From Diphasiastrum complanatum (lineage: Eukaryota > Streptophyta > Lycopodiopsida > Lycopodiales > Lycopodiaceae), in contig CM055097.1 in the NCBI GenBank assembly GCA_029204225.1, positions 29,913,785-29,977,784 of the forward strand: 64,000 bases of DNA. Reading direction: 5' to 3'. This document shows, one piece after another, positions 37,182 to 47,690 of the stretch (the stretch's first letter is position 1; every line of letters starts with the position of its first letter). Made by a program: the position numbers and the translations under genes. The notes beneath the pieces are model-generated. The model saw only the letters and a list, made by a program, of their open reading frames with translations, was not told the DNA's origin and made no database searches.

Positions 37182-39452
37182 ATGGATAGTGGAAGAGTCA
37201 GTGGCAAGAATTTTTATGCGGTTCTTGGTGTCTTCGAAGGATGCTCCACTGCTGAGATACGTTCTGCCTACAGAAAGTTGGCCATGGTATACACAAACTT
37301 CACCATATATATGGATTCAAAATATAATGACCTGAAAACATGGTAGCTCTCGTGTGTAACCGTTTCCTTTCGGTGCAATTCTTGCTCTGGATTGTTCAAC
37401 GAACTATGGGATTGTAGCTTGGCTTCTGCAAGGGATACCTAAATCGATAGATTAGGATCTCTGCATGTTTGAATGTGGATTATGGGGTCCTTTGTTTGGT
37501 GTGTTTGAGCGTTGGTATTTCGTGTTGTTCGATATAATCCATGGCTAACTGCTGGCTCTGTTTTCTCAGAAATGGCATCCAGACAAGTGTGCAAACGGTG
37601 ACCCTGAGGAAGCTGAAAAATCCAAGTCGAAATTCCAGACAATTCAAGAAGCTTATTCTGTCTTAGCAGACGAGAGCAAAAGATTTTGGTACGATGCTGG
37701 ACTTTACAGATCCGAAGAGGACGAAGGTGCATCCAAGGAAGCTAAATATGAGAAATATGTAAGTCTCACTGTACGCTTCTCTTTTGCTAGTTATGATGGA
37801 AACAAAGTAAAATTTTGCCTACCTTCTTGTATGCATTTCTGTGTTAGACAGGAGATCACCAAAGATGTTCTTCCCTGTTTAAGCGGTATTTTGATGTAAT
37901 CAATTGAACTGGAAACGTGCAGGATATGAGTGATTTCTTGGATGAGATGCAAACGATCATGAAAAAAGTGCGACATGAGGTACGGGTGGTTTTGGGCGGT
38001 TGACTAAGTGTGGTTTGTGCTGAGCACAAGTACACTATGACTGGTTTGCCTTCAGTTATGGAATTACCATTGATATGAGTTCATACTATGTCCAAATAGA
38101 AGACACGCAAAAGGTGCTTGAGAATTGGATATTTAAACCTTGTAGCTTTATCAAAAGGGGCTTTTTTCTGGAAACGCACCTCCTAATTCGCCGCCCTTGT
38201 GACTTGTTGCATCACAGTTCTACTTGACTTGTGATGCTTGAGGAGCTGATGATGTGTTGTAGCTCCAGAGTATTCATGCTTCTATGAGCTTCAACTTGAT
38301 ATTTACTCAATGCATTCAAGAACTTATTCGGGTTAAACCGGTCTGCTAAAGTTAAGCTATGACAGATCTGTTTGCTTCACGATCTTGATGTGTGCGGCTG
38401 TAACGGAAACTGGGTTTTGTCGTGCAATAGAGCCTTTAAGTTTTTGTTAGGCATGCAAGTGGGCTTGAAATTTGAGAGAGACGATCACCAACATTCAGTG
38501 CCAAGTTTCTCACCTCTGCTGTGCACATATTTGAGATTAATGAACACAATGTTAATCAGTAAAATTAAAGGGACTGATGTCTTTCACATGTGTGGCCCAG
38601 CAAGTAGAAACATATGCCTGTTAGCGACAGTTACCGCCGATTTGAATGATTAACTTCAATCATCTAAAATGGCTTGGATCACCTCGTTTGCTTGATCTTC
38701 ATTTGAGGGTGTTGAATTCTTAGCGCAGGCACTTGCGCAAGCACAATTGGCATTGCTATTGTTAGTCCAATTCCTGTTTTATTTTATTTTAGCCATAAGC
38801 CGATTTTGGGTTAGTAGTGCCTTGCAGTGTGTAATTGGATATAGACCCTATCAAAATGTGCTCTTAATGTGGAATACATTTCTTTGATATTGTAGTGACA
38901 TATATTTGAGAAACATGAGATGTGCTGATTATGTTCTACATTTTTTTACAGAGTCAGGACAATACTTTTGAAGACATCAAGGATTTATTCAAGACGTTCA
39001 TGGATGGTGATGTTTACAAATCCGAAAGTGTTCGAACAAATTCTGTTCCATTTTCAAGCTATGACCGAAAAGATAGTAGGCAGAAATCAGAACAAGCCTC
39101 GATGTTTTTTGAAGACGGAGATTTTTTCCAGCAAGTGTTTGGAAGCCCTCTATCGGAATCTCGTAGTATGGGTGTAAGTGTTCTATAACTCTTGCTGTAA
39201 TTCATGAAGTTCCAGAACTTACCGCTATATGACTTTCATCACAAATTGCAAATTTTTTTGTATAGCGCTTTTTCCCAGCTGTTATGTTATAATTATAACT
39301 TGGTAGGAGGATTTTCCATATCTGATTGTTTGTCGACTGATTTTGTCTTGCAGACTAGCTCTAATGTATGTTCTGGAAAAACCTCGAAAGGTCAGAAGAA
39401 GTTTCCTAGGAAACGGCAAAGGCATGACAACGGTCAGAGCAAGTTTTTATAG
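37182..39452 (+). CDS. J-domain (DnaJ/Hsp40 type C) co-chaperone, five exons
   Basis: Exons are 37182-37286, 37570-37758, 37923-37979, 38952-39173 and 39354-39452; every intron is GT-AG and phase 0, giving 223 residues. The J domain covers about residues 10-75 (FYAVLGV, IRSAYRKLAMKWHPDK with HPD at 38-40, FQTIQEAYSVLADESKRFWYD), including the HPD loop that triggers Hsp70 ATP hydrolysis. After it come DFLDEMQTIMKKVRHE and FEDIKDLFKTFMDGD, which resemble the tail of small plant J proteins such as Arabidopsis At1g56300/At1g71000. There is no G/F or zinc-finger region, so it is class C. The basic C-terminus KKFPRKRQRH could be a nuclear localisation signal. ATG 37182 is chosen because it precedes the J domain directly. 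The client is unknown. The promoter suggests ABA or stress control (inference). Confidence 0.92.
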
Positions 39453-40519
39453 TCATTTCTGCAGATGATGGTAGCTGCAACAGTGGTTTATGTGTAGCAG
39501 CATGTAAATTCTAAATCCAGTTTTCTGTGCCCGTGAATAGGCCGTGTGTTTATTGAAGTGCTCGGAGCATTCATTTCTATTTCTGAATTTTTCAGAAAAT
39601 TGAACTTTGACCACGCAGCTAGCTGGCTCTTGAATAGCCCAGTTCTGATTTCCAGCTTGCGAAGCATTCTTGAATTGTAGATGGGCAATTTTTTTGGGAG
39701 TCTGGAATATCCCAATTCAGGAACTTTTCAGACTGAAGCTCTTTGCAAGTGAGAAGATTTTCTTGTGAGCTTGCTTTTCTACTGCTATTCTCTTGGCTAG
39801 ATTCTTGGCTTTTTTCGTCACTTAATGGATAGTTTCGCTTTTTTCACATGACCATTACGAAACAGAATTTGCACTTGAAAATTGTAAATGAACCTCTTAA
39901 AATCGAAGACTGAGTCGCAAGACTGCTGCCCATTTTGCTTTTCAAGTATGCTGCCCATTTTGCTTTGTAAGTGGGGTTTAATCTTCTGAAAGTTCACAAG
40001 GCTATCAATCATTTCTTCTTGCGAGCGCTTAGTGGTGTTGCTTTGTATATTTTGGTAAGAATGTATGATCATGTCTTACATGAAATTTTGTCCTTCTTCG
40101 AAAGCTTTTCAACCTTTGCATTGCATACGAGCGTAAGTTCATTTTTCATGTATATAGTTAATGCTTTTAAATCATCCCAAGTTAAGTCATCTCCTCTTTT
40201 CCGTATTAAGTAGTATTTATGTCTTTCTTTGTTTAATGTATTGAGCATAAGCAAATGTGTTGGAGATAATAGAAGGGTGTACCAACTAAAGACAACACAT
40301 GCGAAGATCAATCCTATAGGTGGCTAACAATATTGGAAACTGCCAAAGATTTTATAGAGCATGACAGTTGACAAAGAATTGTATGGTCTTCATCCCTGAG
40401 AACAAAAATGTGTAAAGTAGGGCAAGTGTGTTGTTTTGCATGTATTTAGCCATGTGCTCAATAATGATAAGTACTAGACATAGCCTTGCAGCTAAATAAG
40501 AATAGGATCTATTATAATT
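39453..40519. other. 3' UTR and non-coding flank of the J-domain gene
   Basis: No supported gene. A 22-bp word, CTGCCCATTTTGCTTT, occurs twice in tandem near 39924 and 39950. The first few hundred bases are likely 3' UTR. Confidence 0.4.
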
Positions 40520-40765
40520 AAAAGTGTTCTCGGACAGCGAGCAGTCATGCTGTGACAGCCGGCGTGAGCGCTGCCCAGGACCCCTTTTTTTTGAAATTTT
40601 CTTTCATGTTTTTTTTAAGGCAGCGGTCGTGCTGCCCCACGGGCAGCCTGACCCTGCAGAAAAAAAACTTCCCATTTTTCAAATTTTTAGCCCTCCCCCC
40701 CGCCCAAAACCCTGCCTTGCCTTGCCCGCCCGCCCGCCCGCCCACCAACTTGCGGGCTTACATCA
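40520..40765. other. GC-rich island with C-run repeats
   Basis: A 245-bp stretch abruptly richer in G+C than its flanks. It has repeated GCAGC/GCTGCCC words (CAGCGAGCAGTCATGCTGTG, CTGCCCCACGGGCAGCC) and ends in CCCGCCCGCCCGCCCGCCC at about 40724-40742, which on the minus strand is a canonical G-quadruplex pattern. Frames on both strands look compositional, not coding. It may be a small insertion of unknown origin. Confidence 0.5.
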
Positions 40766-42479
40766 CTAGTAAGTAACTAGAACGTTGATTAAAGGGCTTG
40801 GGCACTCATACTATCTTGTTTTTGGTGGGTTTTGTAATAATTGCTAGAAGGCCAAATGAGGCCCAAACTCATAATAGAGGCAAAGGCCAACTATAATTAG
40901 CCCGAGGTTATGTTAAATTTGGAGTTTATTCTACATTCACTAATTTTGAATGCTCTCTAATAAGTTTTAAGAGCTGCTCTTTTTGAGAGGTGGCTTTTGT
41001 CTATTGGTGGTTCATGTCCCAATTCCTTCACATGAAGTGATGCATGTTTATGTTTGTGCAAAAATATTGAAGCAAAAATATTGTACATCTATTGCACATA
41101 TGTTTCAAAGTTGAGAAGAGGAGTCTTTTTCAAGGGATTTTTGTAATTCTTAATTTCATTGTATTTTGTTTTTTATTTTCAGCAGATGAAGAAACCAGTG
41201 TTGGTATAGAGTGATATATCTTTAGTGTCTATTAAGGATAAAAAAGAAGAACAAAGTAAAACATTCGATCGATGTTCAACACGTCTCTTTGGGCTTGATG
41301 TTAAATGTGTTTTGGCGAGGGTTGCAACACTTGAAACTGAGTGATGCATTGTGATTACATATCTCTTGGTAGCTACATAAAAAGCAAGGGATTGTAGATG
41401 GTGTCGATTTTCTCATGTAGAATACCTATAACGAAATAGTGCAAGTCATTGTTGGAAAGTTAGGAGGGAATGTGAGTAGGGCAAAAAAATTTATCTTTTT
41501 ATAGGCCATATAGTATTTAGATTTTATGGAGATGTGTCATATTGGAATATATCAAGTGAACAACACGTGCGATTCTCTATTGGTTTGGCTTTCACACTCA
41601 TCGATGATTTTGGTTGGTGCATTTGTTTTTGGCCATTGCGTAATGTGGGTATAGTGGATAGAGTGGCAAGAGCAATGGGCATGGACATAAAATGTCCTCT
41701 CAATGTTTGTGATGTGAGTCCCCACATGGCACCTACAACATGCTTGGATATACCATGTATGTATGTGCATTTCATGTTTTGATTCATAAGTTGTCATTTT
41801 CTTGGTAAATTTCAATTTTAATGAAAGAAGAATACAATATCATGAGTCATAATGTGATTGTTTGTCACAAATGGACATGTTATACGTAACCATAAGGGCA
41901 TGTAACGGAGTACTTGAGATGACTTTATGTGATAGAACTTTGGTTTGGAGCTATAGGTCTTACGTGTTAATGTTCTATTGATGTGAGGTGACTCTTTGTT
42001 ACGGACCTGCATCAGTATGCACAACTGACACGTGTCGTTGGTTAGAAGTGACCTTATGGTCATAGAGATGACCCCACGTAGACTATGAAGTTGTAAGTAG
42101 GCGATGGTCAAGGGTAAGGAATGGTGGTATGGGACACCATGGCTTATCGGAGATCCAAGTTTGCTTGATGGTGGTCTATGACTCCAGTGCATGGGGGAGA
42201 GGTGGCACTACCTCTATGGATGGGCGGTAACATAGTGTTTGTCACCTGATTGTATCTTAGCAATGACTGGATTCGACAATGGGATATCTAACAACATGCA
42301 CTCTTTATATTTCTTTCATAGGTCAATGATGTCTTCTTCTATGTTTCTTGCATGTGCAAAACGATTGGATGCTCATCCTATAGTTGTATAATAAGGAGAC
42401 AACTCATCTCATAGCATCAAAGGTGAAGTGCAATCAAGATCGAATTCCAAAAAAGTGATGTCAAGTTTTTATCTAATGT
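40766..42479. other. Non-coding region
   Basis: Frames on both strands at 41524-41815 carry no recognisable domain. No element borders were found. Confidence 0.35.
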
Positions 42480-42944
42480 TTCGCATGTATTCAGCCTTAC
42501 AAAAATCTGCTTCCAATTGGTAGGATTGCTAATTTTGGTCATAAGATCAAGTCCAATATAGAAGGTTGTACTGTTTATGACAAATCCAAGAAAGTTTTAG
42601 CTTTCGGTAAAAGGTGTGGCTACTTCTACAAATTAAGCCATTGTTACTCTACCAATAGTCAAGCTCTTCATACTTCTATTTTTGAAACAATAGATATGCT
42701 TTGGCATTTCATACTAGGCCATCTGGATCACAATAGTATCCAACAAATGTCAAATTGTAAAATCGTTCAAGATTTCTCCTTTATTAGTAAATCAACTTCT
42801 TATGTCTATGAAAGCTGCATCATCAGCAAATATTCAAGAAGTCCATTCAATTCAAATCATTCTCATTCTTCAAAAGGTTTACTAGATCTTGTACATATTG
42901 ACATTTGTGGCCCTATGCAGACCTCTTTCACAGGGGGAGCCAAA
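42480..42944 (+). mobile_element. Copia protease/pre-integrase fragment (fossil)
   Basis: The plus strand reads as a Copia segment: VLAFGKRCGYFYKLSH near 42600, MLWHFILGHLDHNSIQQMSN near 42696, SSKGLLDLVHIDICGPMQT near 42880. It is cut at 42944, within integrase, by a minus-strand LTR. Confidence 0.8.
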
Positions 42945-43609
42945 TGTCAAAAATCATAGAATAGGACTCAAATAGATCTACAAAATATCAATAAGAGTGA
43001 TTGGCAACTTGGAATTTTGATCTATCTCCAAACTAGCATCCAAAACTAGCTTTTACTTGACAATTTCTACACATCCAAGCAAGAACAATTATGAATAATG
43101 ATCAAAGTGGTTCACACATGTGAAGTACAGCTATTGTATGGCCTGCTAACAGAAAATATGTATACTTATCATATCCTAGGCATTCATTCACAAAAAACAT
43201 GCATAGAGAAGTGAAATCACCAAGATTGTTCCCAAATCAATGTTTCTCATCATTAACCTCCAAATGGATCCATCATGGATCAAGTACACAATCACCATAA
43301 TCTCTCTCTAAGCTGCTTCCAGCACGTGTGGGATAGCTCATTGTACTCATCCATATCCACTTTAGATAAGATTCGACTAATTTTGCCACATCACCATTGG
43401 TGGTTAGTGTTGACCGTCTAGATTTCTACAATCTAGGAGTTATGTCCTACAAATTAGGAGATTTGAGATTTGACTCATATGAAATTTAAATACAATGGAT
43501 CTGAACTTTATGCTTGACATTTCACACATGTGGAAGGTCCTCACACGTGTGAATCCACATAGATATCAAACTAATTACATGTACAAGGTAAAAATTGTAA
43601 AATCTAACA
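42945..43609 (-). repeat. Copia 3' LTR, minus orientation
   Basis: On the minus strand it starts TGTTAGATTTTAC right after a purine tract (AAAAATTGAGGAG) and ends ATGATTTTTGACA. It serves as the 3' LTR of the pol fragment at 43.6-45.4 kb. A second LTR of this family was not found in the window. Confidence 0.75.
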
Positions 43610-43639
43610 CTCCTCAATTTTTAGCTTGATACATCTATG

Positions 43640-45411
43640 GTACATATATCTACAATTCCTAAGGCTGATCCTAACTTGATAAATGAAGCCTTTGGCAAGG
43701 CTTAAGTGAGTAGATCATTAAGGCAACCTGAAGAAGATACATGTTGTAACTTGATCTCCTTTGCTTGAACCTTTTCCCTCACAAAATGGTGAGCAATCTC
43801 TATGTGCTTGCTCCTTGCATGGAATGTGGGATTGGTTGCTAATGCTTGGCTTGATTGGTTGTCACAATAGATAATAGGCTGCTCCTCGGCCTCCATGACT
43901 TGTAGCTCCACCAATAGCCTCTTTAACCACAAGACTTCTTTTGTTGTTGATGTCAAAGTCTTGTATTTTGACTCAGTTGAAGGTAGAGATATTGCATCTT
44001 GCTTTTTGGAAAGCCAAGACACTATGCCATCACAAAGGAAGGTAGCAAAGCACTTGTGAACTTCCTATCCACCTTATCAGTTACAAAATCAGCATCCGAA
44101 TAGGCCCTCAAAGCAAGGTTTGATCCATGATACAAAATGCCAAAGTTCTTGGTGGCCGAGATGTACCTCAACACCCTTTTAGCATTTTTCCAATGACAAA
44201 CCAATGGATTTTGCATAGATTGGCTAAGCTTACCAGCACTATAACTTAAATTAGGTCTAGTTATAGTAAGATAGATTAGGGAGCCTGTAAGCCTTCTATA
44301 TAGTGTGATGTCCTCAAAGGATGCTTCATCATCCCTATTAGAGACTTTTACAATCTGCTCCATAGGAGTATCTACTCCTTTACAATCTTTCATTTCAAAT
44401 TTCTCTAAGATAGAAGATGCATATTTGGATTGACAAACAAAACTCAAATCCTTTCCTCTTGATACATCTATGCCTAGTATGAAATGCAGAATACCAAGAT
44501 CCACCATCTTGAACTCTCTAGACAATGCTATTTTCACTTTGTTTATACCATCATGATCATTGCCACTAAGGATAATGTCATCTACATACAAAATGAGAAT
44601 GATGACTTTACCATCATTAAATCTCAAGTACAAAGAAGGTCCATAAGCACTAACAACAAAATGAATAGAGGTTAAGAAGACATTCAACCTAGAGTACCAA
44701 GCTCTAGGTGCTTGCTTGAGCCCATAAAGGCTCCTTTGCAACAAACATACTTTCTCTTCTTTATTTTCCTTGATGAAGCCCTCGAGTTGCCTCATGATGA
44801 TCTCCTTTTTCAAATAGCCATTTAGAAAGGCATTAGTCACATCAAGTTGAAAAAGAGTCCGATTGAAAGTAGTTGCAAGAGAAATAATCAACCTTATAGT
44901 AACTAGTTTAGCAACAGGAGCAAAAGTTTCATCAATCTACTCCCTTGGTTTGTAAGAATCCCTTTGCCACTAGCCTTGCTTTATACTTGTTGATACTCCA
45001 TCTTGGTTGTACTTCAATCTATAGATCCATTTGCACTCAAGTGGTCTTCTTCCATGGAGACTTCCATGTATGATTCTCCATAAAAGCATCATACTCATTT
45101 TGCATGGCATCCCTCCATTCATGTGACTTCATAGCATCTTCAAAGCAACTTGGCTCATCAAGCATGGATGTAAGAAAAGTATAAGAGGTAAGAGAATAAA
45201 AGTCTTCCCTTTGTTCACCTTTGTCAACATAGGTGAGCCTTGATGGCTCGACACTCCTTGTAGATCTCCTTGGAGCACTTAGATCTTGAGGTGGATCCTC
45301 AAGATCTTGATCATTTGAAGGCTCCTCTTCAAATCTTGCAAGATCCTTGACATAAGAGTGATTAGTAGCACTATCATTCATCTTGAAGTTATAACGATCG
45401 CCAAGTGAAGA
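43640..45411 (-). mobile_element. Copia reverse transcriptase and RNase H fragment (fossil)
   Basis: On the minus strand: pre-RT linker (45037-45411; DLSAPRRSTRSVEPSRLTYV, AMKSHEWRDAMQNEYDAFME), reverse transcriptase (44022-44891; LDVTNAFLNGYLKKEI, RSLYGLKQAPRAWYSRLN, ILYVDDIILSGND) and RNase H (43702-44110; YSDADF, SLPSTESKYKTLTSTTKEV, CDNQSSQALATNP, SKHIEIAHHFVREKV). It is cut at 45412 by the plus-strand LTR. Broken. Confidence 0.9.
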
Positions 45412-45936
45412 TGTTATGTCCATGACCAGTACATAGGATACAGTATACTCCTAGTCTTGGATACACGTTACTCCAGTGAAACAAGCTGTTAGTTATGCCA
45501 TGTCATACTGGACGTGACCCGAAAGTAACTAATATCCTTGTGAGGCCTAGAACACACTAAGGGGAGTTTAGACAAGGTAATGAGACAGTGTATGCATGTG
45601 TAGAGTTATCAATAGCAATTCTATGAATATTTGGTCCATGCATAGGACTCTATTCTAGGTGAATCTATGTATAGGGAACATAGGGCTATGCATGGCTATG
45701 TGCCCAGGATGCATTAGGCTCTATATAAGAGGACCAAACTTGCCCTACTCCTCATCATGGTTCTTGATTCATTGCCAGGCTCTCACTCTACATTCATGCT
45801 TCTTGCTCCTTGGCTTGGGGGTGAGGCTTCTAGAGATTGATTGGATGCTTCTACTTGGTTGGGTGGTTTCTCCACAGTGTGTTATCCTTTTGTGTTTAGG
45901 ATTTGTAAGCAGGATCTAGGGAGCTTTCCCTTATAG
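45412..45936 (+). repeat. 5' LTR of the Gypsy element
   Basis: Starts TGTTATGTCCATGACC and runs to GCTTTCCCTTATAG next to the primer site. It aligns in reverse orientation with 25020-25539 and 20311-20796. Confidence 0.85.
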
Positions 45937-45948
45937 TGGTATCAGAGC

Positions 45949-46655
45949 AAGGCTTACAAGCTTGGAGAACTGGTGCTTTTTATTGGAGCTTGGTAGTATT
46001 CAACTAGTATTCTCATCCAAGGAGAGGATCAAGGTTGCAAGTTAGTGGATCTTCCCAAATTCAATTTGCATGTTCCATATCTCTCTCAAATTCATAGTGG
46101 TTTATGGAGAATTGTGCTAGGAAATCAATCTTGGTGTCTTTTCTGGAGTTTTAGCATGTGTAGCTCAAAACTAGTGAAGGATCTGAAATTTTCAGCAAGT
46201 TAATTCACTTTGAAATAGTTGAAATTCAGTTTGCATGTTGGATCTTCCCATGTATTTGATTTCTAGGCTCTTTTGTGGCCAAATTTGGCTTGTTTTCCAT
46301 GTTTTTGGCACAAAATGGAGGGTAGAATTCAAAATCCAGCAAGATCAAATCAATTGATTGGTTGTAACTCTGTATTTTGGATTGCATGTGGATTGGGAAA
46401 ATGTTTTTGCCATTAATTTCCAATTGTGCATGGTGAAAAAACCTAGAAAGGGCTAAAATTCATGATTTTTGCCTGTTTTTTCATGAAATTGGATGGTAGG
46501 AGGTTGTTGAACATCAATTGAAGTTGGAAAAAGATGAATCATAGTCTTTTGAAGTTGTCCTAGAAGTTAGAGCCAAGAATTCCAGCAATTGGGTTTGTAG
46601 GAAGTAAAAAAGTGTCAAAAATTGACCAATTTTGGTGAATTTTAGGGGATGGATT
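45949..46655 (+). other. Leader of the Gypsy element
   Basis: Non-coding; its first part matches in reverse the stretch near 24870-24950 beside the other primer site (shared CTTCCAAGG/ATCCAAGG and AATTCAATTT-type words). Confidence 0.55.
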
Positions 46656-47690
46656 TCTCTAATCTGGACCGCGCTTCTTAACCTTCTTGGTTTTCAAAGT
46701 GGTTGGAATTTGCACAAATTTCTTCTGGGATGCCACCACTGTGGAATCATATGCTTTCGCAATCCGAAACGCATCCTCGAGGCTTTACAGCACATTTCGC
46801 CTGCATTCATTCTGATAGTCGGTTGGCAAACCTAGGACAAACTGCCATAATGCCAACTTCGCATCGAATGATGGAACCCTATTCCATAGCTCTATGAATT
46901 CTTGGATATAAGAGTCTAAACTCTTTGTACCCATCTTGCAGTTCACGAACTTTAGGTAGTACTCCATGTCATCAGCAACTACGAAAGCTTTTTTGAAAAC
47001 TTTCGCAAACGCATCCCAAGTAGTTGGCTTCACTAGTAAATCTCGACACCACGATGACGCTTTGCCGCGTAAGAACAGCACGACACTTTCAATTTTCTTC
47101 TCATCAGAAACACCGTGTAGATTGAAGTAACTACTCCACTTGGCCAGCCAATCCTCGACGACCTCAGGTTTCTTCTCCTTCTTCTCGTCCGAATAAACCT
47201 CCGGTTGAAAACCGAGATTGGGTGAAGACATCAATTTGACTTGATTCAAAAGAACCTCCATTTGCTGATCTCTCATCTGATTACGATTATTCATATCATT
47301 GAGTGTCGTACTCAACTGCTGACAAATCACCATATAAGATGGCGCACCTCTTGATTTGAAGTTTCTGCATCCATGTCTCAGTGAACAAGACACTTGCCAT
47401 GTCATCCTGCCAGTTAGGACTCACACGTGCGAGTTCAGAATAGCCAATTAAGCTATAGGAAGGTGCACTTTTTCAAGACCAAATTGTCAAAAAACGTGCA
47501 AACACTCGACCAAGTTGTAAAGTGATGATCCAAACAGTCTTAAATGGTCTCTAAGAGTTCCATGAAGCCTTCATACAGATCCTATGAAGCAGTATGGACT
47601 GAGAACCATGAATTCTTGGTTTCTAGAAGTCAAAATTGCTATAAACTTGATGGAATTGAAACATAAGCCTCTATCCATGAATTTTGACAA
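46656..47690 (-). mobile_element. Gypsy gag and leader segment in reverse orientation (fossil)
   Basis: A 206-residue minus-strand frame (46785-47405) is a Ty3/Gypsy gag (Retrotrans_gag type): VVEDWLAKWSSYFNLHGVSD, VVLFLRGKASSWCRDLLV, WDAFAKVFKKAFV, YIQEFIELWNRVPS. Beyond its start (47405-47690) lies leader-like sequence matching 24400-24660 on the same strand. The segment therefore runs opposite to the LTR on its left and the pol on its right. Confidence 0.8.

Noticed and set aside
41524-41815. Overlapping frames of about 85 residues on both strands
   Set aside because: No domain or splice context; overlapping opposite frames of this size are expected by chance.
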